Source of the DNA: Candidatus Electronema nielsenii
GTDB taxonomy: Bacteria; Desulfobacterota; Desulfobulbia; Desulfobulbales; Desulfobulbaceae
NCBI GenBank assembly: GCA_026122915.1
Contig: JAGIXO010000038.1
Coordinates: 1 to 14,500, forward strand
Reading direction: 5' to 3'
DNA: 14,500 nt
The translations under genes were made by a program, and so were the position numbers. The notes under the pieces are model-generated. The model made no database searches, was not told where the DNA came from, and saw nothing but the letters and a program-made list of their open reading frames with translations. Of this stretch, positions 1 to 7,311 are shown piece after piece (the stretch's first letter is position 1; each line of letters starts with the position of its first letter).

Positions 1-108
1 TATTCGCCTGATCTGAACCCTATAGAGCATAAATGGGCACAAGCCAAAGCACTCAAAAGAAAGCTGCGCTGTTCGACTGATGAACTTTTTCAGCAGTCCG
101 TGCTGTAG
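1..108 (+). CDS. IS630-family transposase, C-terminal fragment (cut by window edge)
   Basis: The open frame enters from the left edge and stops at TAG 106-108, giving 35 residues. It begins with YSPDLNPIEHKW, which is the hallmark of IS630/Tc1-mariner type DDE transposases. The Glu in this motif is the third acidic catalytic residue, so what is visible is the end of the RNase H-fold catalytic domain. The short basic tail that follows (AQAKALKRKLR, then STDELFQ) is also typical of the family. The protein would cut and paste its own element at TA dinucleotides. Whether the copy is intact cannot be judged because only the last tenth or so of a normal length of about 300 residues lies in the window. 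Confidence 0.9.
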   Translation, partial: YSPDLNPIEHKWAQAKALKRKLRCSTDELFQQSVL

Positions 109-132
109 TCATTTTATCTCGCTACAGCTATA
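1..132 (+). mobile_element. Right end of an IS630-family insertion sequence
   Basis: The transposase fragment stops at 108 and the element should end within a few tens of bases. IS630 elements insert at TA and duplicate it. The stretch after the stop is AT-rich and reaches GCTACAGCTATA at 121-132, which contains TA at 129-130 and 131-132. I therefore place the element's edge near 129-132. The left terminal repeat is outside the window, so the exact boundary and the terminal inverted repeat cannot be confirmed. Confidence 0.5.
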
Positions 133-208
133 GAGCGGCAGTACTGCATTTGCTCTGTGTTTTCCAACAGAACGAGAAAAATCCGCCGAGAGCTGCCGAG
201 ATTAGCTG

Positions 209-237
209 TTGACAGGAGAATCTTTTCTGCGCTAAAT
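209..237 (+). promoter_or_regulatory. Possible sigma70-like promoter for the AAA ATPase gene
   Basis: A perfect TTGACA lies at 209-214. With a 17-nt spacer the -10 position is CTAAAT (232-237), which matches the consensus at only three of six positions. It lies in the non-coding stretch between the IS end and the AAA gene, in the right orientation. The weak -10 makes this tentative. The rest of 109-340 holds no gene that I can support. Confidence 0.28.
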
Positions 238-340
238 GATGAATCAGGCATGATCTGGCCATGATTGCGGCGTTCCAGTGGTTTTCTCGCAGACAGCCTG
301 CCTGCTTCTCCTTGTTCTTTTGACTAAAAACAGCCAGCCC

Positions 341-2605
341 ATGACCGCCCACAGCTCTAAGATACTTTTCCTTGGCTCCAACGTCAAAATCACCAACTTG
401 CCAATCAAGGAAGTGAGCTTGTTGGAGGAGGGCAGCTTGCCCGCCTATGGTTACAATCCAGGTGATAACATTGTCTTGTTAGCCGGGCCAGTTACCATCG
501 AAAAGGGACGATTAGAACAAAGCCTGACGTGGTTGACTAGCTATTTAGCTGGTTCAGAGCTGAGTCCTCGAATCAACACCCTTTCTTACGGTACAGAACG
601 GCAGGTTTATCAGTTGTTTCGTAAACGGCGGGGCAGCCGAGACAGCAAGGAAGAGGGCTGGTTTATGGTGAAACAGCTCTTGCCTGCCGAAGAGCGCGGC
701 TCGATTGGACCGACATTCACCTTTAGTGCGCATGAATACGCCATTGCTGGTTCTAACACCGGCATGGTGCTGATCGATGATTCCGGGATGCCGCCGCAAA
801 TCTGCGACGAGATGAGCGAGCTGAACCCTGGCATGTGGTGTATCGCCTTGGGAATTTCGGTGGCCCACTGGCAGCAATGGGCGAGGTTGCTCGGTGAACG
901 CTTTACCCTCTTCTGCCGCCTCTCTGACTTGGAAACCACCCGGATGGAGATGGATTCCTCGGTCAACTGGGAAACCATTGTTGCTATGTGCTTGCGTGCT
1001 TTGCGCACACCTGAAGTTGGCCTTTGGGACAGCCAGCAGCACCGCTTTCTCTGCCGAATTATTATTGAGATGTTTCCTCACGCCATTCTCTATGTCGGCC
1101 CAGATGCGATCTATTTTCGTTATCGCAAAGGCAGCTTGCCGGAGAAAAGTTCCTCACGTAAACGCGGCTCTGTACCTTGTTACGACACAATGGTCACGGC
1201 CATGCTCACTTTGAAGGCCCTGCACACGAACGGCTTAGACTTTTCGCGCCGAGCCTTCTACGATTTTTCTAAGCAAGTGCTGTGTAATTGGAAAAAATTA
1301 GATGCACACGGCTATCATTTTGACGAAGGATTACGTCTGCCCACGCTGGATTGTTCTTCAGCCTGCCTCAGCGGTCTGCCTTGCTCGTGCGCTGACAGTG
1401 TTGAAATTGATCCTTCCTTTATCGAGATGCCCTATTTCACTCCAGAATTTGAAGAGAACCTCGATTTTGCTGCTGGGCAGGCTTGGGGCGAGAAAAAGAA
1501 AAAGGCCTTGCGTTCCTTATTCCGCCATCAGTACGCGTATCCTTATTCAATTGAAGATATCAGCGGTACACAGCACCTGAGCTACATCGACATCATCATG
1601 TCTGTGCTGCATTGCCTCAAGGAAGAGGTGAATCGAGGTACTGGCTTTGATAATCTGCCTATTTTTCAACTCGGACATCTTCGCACCACTGACCCAGCAG
1701 AAATCGATCCTGTGCTGACTCTGCATCAGGTCATGGATTCCTATGTTTCCAAAGAATCAGTGCTGCGACCGCTCTGCATCGGCGTATTTGGCCCGCCTGG
1801 TTCAGGTAAATCCTTTGCAGTCAAGCAGGTGGCCGATGAGATCGCTAATCAGTCTGGTGGCAATCCTTTTGTTTTCTTTGAATTCAATTTAACCCAATTT
1901 GCAGGCCCAGACGAAATCAACGCAGCCATTGATCCCATTCGGGCTTCAGTGGCGCAGGGCAAGGTACCTATTGTTTTCTGGGATGAATTCGACTGTCGCT
2001 ACGATGGGCATGAGTTCGGCTATCTTCGCTATTTTCTACCAGCGATGCAGGACGGCGTTACCTATGTGCAGGGTATTCCTTATCATATTGGTAGGGCCAT
2101 CTTTGTCTTTGCTGGCGGAGTCAAAGCCAGCTGGGAGGGAATGGAGCGGCTACTTACTCCCAAGAAGCCGAAAGACCTCCAGTTGACGAAGACTTTGAAA
2201 ATACCAGATTTTATGAGCCGCCTGCGGGTGGTATTAGATATCGACGGCATTGAATTGCCAGAATACCTGCTCAAAGATTCAGTCACTGAGGAAGAAATGG
2301 AGGAGCTGCGGCGCATTCTCCTCAAGCGGGCATTTATCATTGCCCACCAAATGCAGACCCACTGGAAAAGCGCGGCCCGCAAAACTTCTGGCCTCCTGCT
2401 CCGGTTGCTTTTGGCTGATTACAAGTTCGGTGCCCGTTCGATTGAAGCAGTCATTGAGGCCAGTCGGGCTGCTGATCGTTTGGTTTATGGATTGCCAGAG
2501 CTGATTGCACCTTCCGCCGCCCGTATTCATGCTGATTGGCGAGTGGATATGGAACGGAAGATTGACCAATTCCGCAAAGGAAAGGGCGTGCGAGCTGTGT
2601 GGTAA
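341..2605 (+). CDS. AAA+ ATPase with N-terminal PfkB-like region (RyR/AAA-associated type)
   Basis: A cytoplasmic protein of 754 residues from ATG 341. The C-terminal part is an AAA+ ATPase: Walker A GPPGSGKS at about 484-491, Walker B IVFWDEFD at about 545-552, a sensor-1-like strand IFVFAGG, and a GARSIEAV segment in the sensor-2 region. The N-terminal ~300 residues start with a strand KILFLGSN. They contain VLIDDSG and later RLSDLETTRMEMDSSVNWE, a pattern I associate with the PfkB-like module found beside AAA and RyR domains in bacterial proteins. That assignment is from memory and is only moderately sure. A cluster of four cysteines (residues 338, 342, 348, 350) lies between the two parts and could bind a metal. 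The frame is open upstream to GTG 278, adding a hydrophobic 21-residue stretch. I prefer ATG 341 because the protein looks cytosolic and that stretch reads as accidental; neither start has a good ribosome binding site. Substrate and partners are unknown. Confidence 0.75.
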   Translation: MTAHSSKILFLGSNVKITNLPIKEVSLLEEGSLPAYGYNPGDNIVLLAGPVTIEKGRLEQSLTWLTSYLAGSELSPRINTLSYGTERQVYQLFRKRRGSRDSKEEGWFMVKQLLPAEERGSIGPTFTFSAHEYAIAGSNTGMVLIDDSGMPPQICDEMSELNPGMWCIALGISVAHWQQWARLLGERFTLFCRLSDLETTRMEMDSSVNWETIVAMCLRALRTPEVGLWDSQQHRFLCRIIIEMFPHAILYVGPDAIYFRYRKGSLPEKSSSRKRGSVPCYDTMVTAMLTLKALHTNGLDFSRRAFYDFSKQVLCNWKKLDAHGYHFDEGLRLPTLDCSSACLSGLPCSCADSVEIDPSFIEMPYFTPEFEENLDFAAGQAWGEKKKKALRSLFRHQYAYPYSIEDISGTQHLSYIDIIMSVLHCLKEEVNRGTGFDNLPIFQLGHLRTTDPAEIDPVLTLHQVMDSYVSKESVLRPLCIGVFGPPGSGKSFAVKQVADEIANQSGGNPFVFFEFNLTQFAGPDEINAAIDPIRASVAQGKVPIVFWDEFDCRYDGHEFGYLRYFLPAMQDGVTYVQGIPYHIGRAIFVFAGGVKASWEGMERLLTPKKPKDLQLTKTLKIPDFMSRLRVVLDIDGIELPEYLLKDSVTEEEMEELRRILLKRAFIIAHQMQTHWKSAARKTSGLLLRLLLADYKFGARSIEAVIEASRAADRLVYGLPELIAPSAARIHADWRVDMERKIDQFRKGKGVRAVW

Positions 2606-2721
2606 GCAAGAAGAAACCACCGCCTCTGCGCCGTTTATTGGTATCTCTCCTCCGCCAGAACTGTTGCGGTAGCTTGCGAAATTGTGGTATGTAACAGTCT
2701 GCCTGAGAAGCATTCTTTCGG

Positions 2722-2749
2722 GCAGCGGTTACTGCGCTGCGACCGCTGC
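2722..2749 (+). repeat. Inverted repeat just upstream of the sensor kinase gene
   Basis: GCAGCGGT (2722-2729) and ACCGCTGC (2742-2749) are perfect 8-nt inverted copies around a 12-nt loop. The repeat lies in the 170-nt gap between the AAA gene and the kinase start. No T-run follows, so it is not a classical terminator. It could be a leader hairpin or a protein-binding operator. The rest of the gap shows no gene or clear promoter. Confidence 0.4.
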
Positions 2750-2775
2750 TCCGGTTGCACATCTTGTTCAGGAAC

Positions 2776-5706
2776 ATGGAAGCTAACACCAAGATCATTA
2801 TCGGAAATCCGCTTTCTCTGCCCTGTGCCGCGTTACTCGCTGCCGCGCTGGCTCTGCATTTGATCAGCCTGTACAACTATCTTCTTTTTCACACCTTAAC
2901 CGAAATTTTTAGCGCAACGGTTTCCTGCGCAATTTTTATTTTTGCGTGGAACACGAAGCAAATGCAGAGGAATCACTGCCTGCTCTTCCTCGGCATCGCC
3001 TGCTTATTCACCGGCTGGCTCGATTTGCTCCATTGCCTGAGCTATAAAGGGATGAACATTTTCAATCAACCCCAAATAGCCACTGAAAATGTTTCCTGTC
3101 AGCTCTGGATTGCCGCCCGATATATAGAAAGTGTCTCGCTGCTGTTAGCTTTTCTTTTTCTGCGCAGAACCTTCAGTCCGCACCGGGCCGTGGCTGCTTA
3201 TGTGACGATAATTAGCCTGATTCTTTTCACCATTTTCATCTGGCCAATCTTTCCGCTCTGCTATGATGAACAGGCCGGTTTGACCGTCTTCAAAAAAAGC
3301 AGCGAGTACCTAATTTCCTTCTTTTTAACCTGCTCGTTGTTGCTTCTGCACTGGCACCGTGTCCGCTTTGACCGCGATGTCCTCCGCCTGATGCAGGCCG
3401 GGATTCTTTTCGCCATCGCAGCTGAGTTATTCTTCACTTTTTATGCTGACAGTCACGATTTCTTGAATTTCACTGGACATTGCTTCCGCATTTTCTCCTG
3501 TTACGCCATTTATCGGGCAGTGATTGAGACGGGATTGACTCAGCCTTTTAGCACGTTGTTTCGGGAATTAAACACACACAAGACCGAATTAGAGAACAAG
3601 GTACAGGAGCGCACCGCCGACCTGCAACAAAGCCGGGATAATCTCCAAGAAGAAATGGCCGAACGGCTGAAGGCAGAAAAGGAGCTGCTTTGGGAGCTAT
3701 CCGTCAACCGAACACTGGCTCAAGTTGCTGATGCCCTCATTTCTCGCTCGTTACCGGTACGAGAGATTGAAAAATTAGTAGGTCGGGCAGTTAAGGAGTT
3801 GATCGGTAGTGAATACGGTACGGCCAGGGCCGCCCATTACGATCCGACAGAGGACAGCGACTCAGGTATGCCGTGGGAAAGCGTTCTCAACACCCGCCAG
3901 AGCTTTTTCACTAATTCCATATCTTCGAATGAGCGCATCATGGGCATTCCACCGAATCAGATGCCCTATCGAAACTATCTGCATGTGCCTGCGATCATTG
4001 ACGGCAGAGCTGTCGGACGCATTGCTTTGGCCAACAAAGAAGGCGAGTTCAGTAAGCACGACTTGATTGCTTCAGAACGAATTGCCGCTGTGTTTGCCTT
4101 GGCCGTGCAACGTAAACAAACCGAGGATTCCTTGAGCCGAAGCGAGCGTAAATACCGAAGTTTGTTCAATGATGCTCCTGATATGATTCATATCGTTGGA
4201 ATCGACAAACGGATCGCTGATGCTAACCCAGCTGAACTACAAACGCTGGGTTGCGCCCGCGAAGAGTTGGTCGGCACGCCGCTTTTGAACATCATTCATC
4301 CTGAATTTCGCCACAAAAGCGCACAAGCCCTCGATCAAATATTCTCTTTAGGGTGCTGTATGCAGCATTACGAAACCGCTCTGATCACCAAAGAGGGTGA
4401 CAAGATTGATGTGGAAGTCAGCGCGGTGCCGCAGGTAGAGAGCGGCAGAGTAGTGACAGTGCGAGCAATTATGCGCAACATCACTGAGCGAAAACGGGAG
4501 GAGCAGGAACGCAAGAAGCTGGAGGCTCAATTGCGGCAATCGCGAAAGATGGAAGCCATCGGCACTTTGGCTGGTGGTATCGCCCATGATTTCAACAACA
4601 TTCTGGGGCCGATTCTTGGTTATACTGAGATGGCCTTAGAATTCCTACCCGCTGGCAGTAACATCGCCCCTTGGTTAGAGGAAGTGCAGTGTGCAGGAAG
4701 TAGGGCTAAGGAATTAGTGCGACAAATTCTCGCTATCAGCCGTAAATGCGAGCAAGAGCTACAACCGCTTCGTATCCAGCCGATCATCAAGGAAACGCTC
4801 AAACTGCTGCGTTCTTCTCTGCCTGCCACAATTGAAATCCGCCAGCAGCTTGATCCTGCCTGCGGTACTGTGTTGGCGGATCCCACTCGGATTCATCAGG
4901 TGGTGATGAACCTTTGCACCAACGCCTACCATGCAATGCGAGAAACCGGCGGGTTACTGGAAGTCTCCTTGCGGCAGATCGAGCTAACTGCTGACACCTT
5001 GCAGAGTAAACTGCGACTACCGCTTGGCATGTATCTTCAGTTAGAGGTAAGGGACTCTGGCTGCGGTATGCCAGAAGAAATGTTGGAGAAAATTTTTGAG
5101 CCGTATTTCACCACCAGAGCTAAAGGAGAAGGTACCGGACTGGGGTTGGCCTTGGTACAGAGTATTGCGCTCGATTTTGGTGGCGATGTTACCGTGACGA
5201 GTGAACTGGGCAGAAATACGATTTTTCAGGTATATTTACCGGTAATCAAAACCGCCAAAGAAGACCGTATAAGCAATGATGCCAGATTGCTGCCGACCGG
5301 TTCTGAACGGATAATAGTAGTTGATGATGATATCAACATCGCTGAACTGAGCAGAAATATGCTGGCAAGTCTTGGCTATCGAGTCATGGCACTGAACGGC
5401 AGCATTGAGGCTTTAACCGTGTTTGAGCAGCAGCCAGAGGCTTTTGATCTGGTTTTCACTGATATGACTATGCCGCAGATGACTGGCGCAGTTTTGGCCA
5501 AAAAAATTCTTGCCCGTCGTCCTGAGTTGCCGGTGGTGCTTTGTACCGGCTTCAGCGAACTAATCGACGAGCAGAAAGCCACAGAACTCGGCATCTGCGC
5601 TTTGCTCATGAAGCCCTTTACCAAAGGGGAACTGGCTTTGACAGTGCGTACCGCGCTCGACCGGAACGTGCAGAAATTGCCGCTCATTGAAAAAAGCGAT
5701 TGCTGA
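2776..5706 (+). CDS. Membrane-bound hybrid sensor histidine kinase (MASE3-GAF-PAS-HisKA-HATPase-REC)
   Basis: A hybrid two-component kinase of 976 residues. Order from the N-terminus: multi-pass MASE3 sensor (about 15-260; LYNYLLFHTLTEIFSA, LGIACLFTGWLDLLH and LWIAARYIES are typical); a linker helix likely to form a coiled coil (ENKVQERTADLQQ); GAF (about 309-443); PAS (about 454-571, ending in NITERKR); HisKA with phospho-acceptor His604 in GGIAHDFNN; HATPase_c with N-box MNLCTNAYHAM (about 710), DSGCGMP and GEGTGLGLALV; REC with acidic pocket VVDDD, phospho-acceptor Asp896 in FTDMTMP, CTGF and the conserved Lys in MKPF. All catalytic residues are present, so it should autophosphorylate and pass phosphate to its own receiver. 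There is no output domain and no neighbouring regulator or phosphotransfer gene, so the target is elsewhere. ATG 2776 has AGGAA very close upstream (2770-2774). The in-frame TTG 2755 is an alternative adding seven residues. The MASE3 ligand is not predictable. Confidence 0.95.
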   Translation: MEANTKIIIGNPLSLPCAALLAAALALHLISLYNYLLFHTLTEIFSATVSCAIFIFAWNTKQMQRNHCLLFLGIACLFTGWLDLLHCLSYKGMNIFNQPQIATENVSCQLWIAARYIESVSLLLAFLFLRRTFSPHRAVAAYVTIISLILFTIFIWPIFPLCYDEQAGLTVFKKSSEYLISFFLTCSLLLLHWHRVRFDRDVLRLMQAGILFAIAAELFFTFYADSHDFLNFTGHCFRIFSCYAIYRAVIETGLTQPFSTLFRELNTHKTELENKVQERTADLQQSRDNLQEEMAERLKAEKELLWELSVNRTLAQVADALISRSLPVREIEKLVGRAVKELIGSEYGTARAAHYDPTEDSDSGMPWESVLNTRQSFFTNSISSNERIMGIPPNQMPYRNYLHVPAIIDGRAVGRIALANKEGEFSKHDLIASERIAAVFALAVQRKQTEDSLSRSERKYRSLFNDAPDMIHIVGIDKRIADANPAELQTLGCAREELVGTPLLNIIHPEFRHKSAQALDQIFSLGCCMQHYETALITKEGDKIDVEVSAVPQVESGRVVTVRAIMRNITERKREEQERKKLEAQLRQSRKMEAIGTLAGGIAHDFNNILGPILGYTEMALEFLPAGSNIAPWLEEVQCAGSRAKELVRQILAISRKCEQELQPLRIQPIIKETLKLLRSSLPATIEIRQQLDPACGTVLADPTRIHQVVMNLCTNAYHAMRETGGLLEVSLRQIELTADTLQSKLRLPLGMYLQLEVRDSGCGMPEEMLEKIFEPYFTTRAKGEGTGLGLALVQSIALDFGGDVTVTSELGRNTIFQVYLPVIKTAKEDRISNDARLLPTGSERIIVVDDDINIAELSRNMLASLGYRVMALNGSIEALTVFEQQPEAFDLVFTDMTMPQMTGAVLAKKILARRPELPVVLCTGFSELIDEQKATELGICALLMKPFTKGELALTVRTALDRNVQKLPLIEKSDC

Positions 5707-5741
5707 TCTTCATGATGCAGTTAAGGGTGCAGCTGAGTGGG

Positions 5742-5759
5742 TAAAATTTTTTAAGGGAG
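5742..5759 (+). promoter_or_regulatory. Possible -10 element and ribosome binding site for the exported-protein locus
   Basis: The 60-nt gap after the kinase holds TAAAAT (5742-5747), five of six matches to a -10 box, but no recognisable -35 at a suitable distance. GGGAGA (about 5755-5760) is a good Shine-Dalgarno sequence for ATG 5767. The binding site is convincing; the promoter is weak, and the locus may instead be read through from the kinase gene. Confidence 0.3.
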
Positions 5760-5766
5760 AAGCAGC

Positions 5767-6294
5767 ATGAAATGTTTCGTGTATCTGTCGGCAATAACCT
5801 TGTTGCTGCTGGCGGCAAAGCCATCAGCGGCACTTGCTTCTGGCAGTAAAACTGCTGCGGATGCGGCAGAAGCTGACAAAAAACTCCACGAAGTCTTAGT
5901 TTCCTACACCGCGCCGTTGCACCACGTGGTACTCACCAAAGACCTGCATCTGACTGACACTGAGGAAGTGGCAGAATACGATAATCCGGTTTCAGCAACC
6001 CCTTCAGGAACTGTCACGGTGAAAAAAACTGCCCAGATATCCAAGGAGCAGGCAGCAGAACTGTTGCTCTTCATCCGAGAAAACGGCTTTCATCAGCTCA
6101 AAGATGAATACGGAGCCGGGTCACAAGAGCGCAACTATCCCTACACAATTCTTGTTCGGGACGGAAAACGTGAGAAGCAAGTGATTTATCGCAGCAATCC
6201 AGCAGCAGCGGCCCGCCCTGAGGCGTTTTCTCAAACGGAAAAAAAGATCATCGAGTTCGCCAGCAAGGCGGTTCAACTCAAAACAGGAGAATAA
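5767..6294 (+). CDS. Small exported protein of unknown function
   Basis: A protein of 175 residues with a clear Sec signal peptide (MKCFVYLSAITLLLLAA, cleavage probably near SAALAS at about residues 20-26), so it acts in the periplasm or outside. I see no lipobox cysteine. The mature part has a variable acidic start and then a segment (about residues 75-168) with KISKEQAAELLLFIRENGF-like helix, DEY, YPYTILVRDG, VIYRSNP and a C-terminal helix. This pattern recalls small DUF6438-like exported proteins, but I cannot confirm the family. The stop codon lies one base before the ATG of the next gene, and that gene's ribosome binding site (AGGAGA, 6285-6290) is inside this gene. The two are therefore probably translated from one message and may work together at the cell envelope. 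Confidence 0.8.
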   Translation: MKCFVYLSAITLLLLAAKPSAALASGSKTAADAAEADKKLHEVLVSYTAPLHHVVLTKDLHLTDTEEVAEYDNPVSATPSGTVTVKKTAQISKEQAAELLLFIRENGFHQLKDEYGAGSQERNYPYTILVRDGKREKQVIYRSNPAAAARPEAFSQTEKKIIEFASKAVQLKTGE

Positions 6295-6295
6295 T

Positions 6296-7249
6296 ATGAA
6301 AGCGGCAAAATTAGTGTTGGTTGCAGTATCTCTGCTGCTGTTCGCCGGTACACTGTCCTCTGACTGGGCAGAGGCGCAGGGACGCAGACAGCGGGAAGCA
6401 GAACGCGAGGTCGAAGCGGGCGGCTGGCAGGTTGCCTATGGCAACGAGTTGACGGAAACAGATGCCGAACAAGGTGAGGTTGCGCCGGGAGTTTCCATTT
6501 TTGCCGGACGTGGCACAAGAGAAATGGGTGTGCTGCATAATTGGGCGGACGCGCTGGTGCGGCAAGCAGTGGGCTTACTGCCACCTGCGGCGACCCGTGA
6601 TTTTGAGCAGGAGGAGCAATTTCAGGCCATGCGCTTCACCGTGCGCACCGTGCGGGAGCTGCTGCGTGACAGACGTTCCGGCGTAAAACAGATGGAACTG
6701 AATCCAGTGGAACTCAAGGTCGGTGTACTGGAATACCGAGGCAGTCGCAGAGACAGAGAATGGGGTTCTGAGAGGGGAAGACGATCAGATATACTTTTTG
6801 TCCCTTATGTAGGTATGCGGGCAAAAGTAGATAAAGAAGACTGGCGCAGCAACCGTGATGAACTCCGTGAGCAGCGTGAGCCAAATGCCGCTTACGCACC
6901 GCCGGTCGTCGATTCTCCGCATCAGTATCAAAATGTGCCAATGGGTCTGAGTTCTGCTGAAGTGATGAATGAGTTATCGCTCAACAACACTGCCCGCAAA
7001 ATCAACGATAAACGCTGGGAGTGGACCGCTTACATTGACGGGCCTACATCGTATCTGCGCCGGATCAGCTCGGTCACGTATTATCTACATCCTTCGTTCA
7101 ATCCGAGCACCCAGCAGGGCGACCGTACTCGGCCCGGCCATCCGCTGACCGCAAACGGTTGGGGAGTTTTTGTTCTCAAAGCGGAAGTTGTTTTAGATGA
7201 TGGAACACGCCGCATTTATCAACACCAGCTGCGACTTGGGCAGCTCTAA
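6296..7249 (+). CDS. Exported protein with novel N-terminal domain and C-terminal pYEATS domain
   Basis: A protein of 317 residues starting at ATG 6296 after AGGAGA. Residues 1-28 form a Sec signal peptide (LVLVAVSLLLFAGT core, probable cut after AEA). Residues about 40-180 form a domain I do not recognise: EAGGWQVAYGNEL, then the helices HNWADALVRQAV and FTVRTVRELLRDR, then VGVLEYRGSRRD and SDILFVPYVGMR. A polar linker follows. Residues about 235-315 (WEWTAYIDGPTSYLRRISSV, YYLHPSF, GWGVFVLKAEVVLDDGT, YQHQLRL) fit the YEATS beta-sandwich in its prokaryotic form: a W/Y-rich first strand, the LHPSF turn, the GWG-F strand and the D-G-hairpin. YEATS domains read acylated lysines in eukaryotes. 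Bacterial versions are mostly found in intracellular signalling or conflict proteins, so an exported one is unusual. The function is unknown. The N-terminal domain is repeated in the broken gene immediately downstream. Confidence 0.75.
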   Translation: MKAAKLVLVAVSLLLFAGTLSSDWAEAQGRRQREAEREVEAGGWQVAYGNELTETDAEQGEVAPGVSIFAGRGTREMGVLHNWADALVRQAVGLLPPAATRDFEQEEQFQAMRFTVRTVRELLRDRRSGVKQMELNPVELKVGVLEYRGSRRDREWGSERGRRSDILFVPYVGMRAKVDKEDWRSNRDELREQREPNAAYAPPVVDSPHQYQNVPMGLSSAEVMNELSLNNTARKINDKRWEWTAYIDGPTSYLRRISSVTYYLHPSFNPSTQQGDRTRPGHPLTANGWGVFVLKAEVVLDDGTRRIYQHQLRLGQL

Positions 7250-7262
7250 CCCAATGCAGCTT

Positions 7263-7288
7263 GGCCTTTTGATGTGTGTCAGAAGGCC
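7263..7288 (+). repeat. Intercistronic stem-loop between the tandem paralogues
   Basis: GGCCTTTTGA (7263-7272) pairs with TCAGAAGGCC (7279-7288) through ten positions, one of them G-U, around a six-base loop (TGTGTG). It lies 13 bases after the stop of the pYEATS gene and ends 12 bases before the paralogue's ribosome binding site (AGGAGA, 7304-7309). No T-run follows, so it is more likely an mRNA-stabilising or processing hairpin than a full terminator. Confidence 0.5.
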
Positions 7289-7311
7289 GCTGAAAATAAC
7301 CACAGGAGAAG

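Noticed and set aside
212..256. Tiny gene after the AGGAGA at 214-219 (ATG 236)
   Set aside because: The frame ends after five codons, and the spacing from the ribosome binding site is too long.
128..352. Minus-strand open frame of 74 codons beside the IS end
   Set aside because: It overlaps the likely IS edge and the AAA gene's start region, has no ribosome binding site or recognisable motif, and reads like chance.
554..1081. Minus-strand open frame of 175 codons opposite the AAA gene
   Set aside because: It has no domain signal and is fully antisense to the supported gene with better coding character.
1..5706. A defence island made of IS, AAA ATPase and sensor kinase
   Set aside because: No nuclease, methylase, toxin or known defence domain is visible; one AAA protein beside an IS is not enough to claim it.
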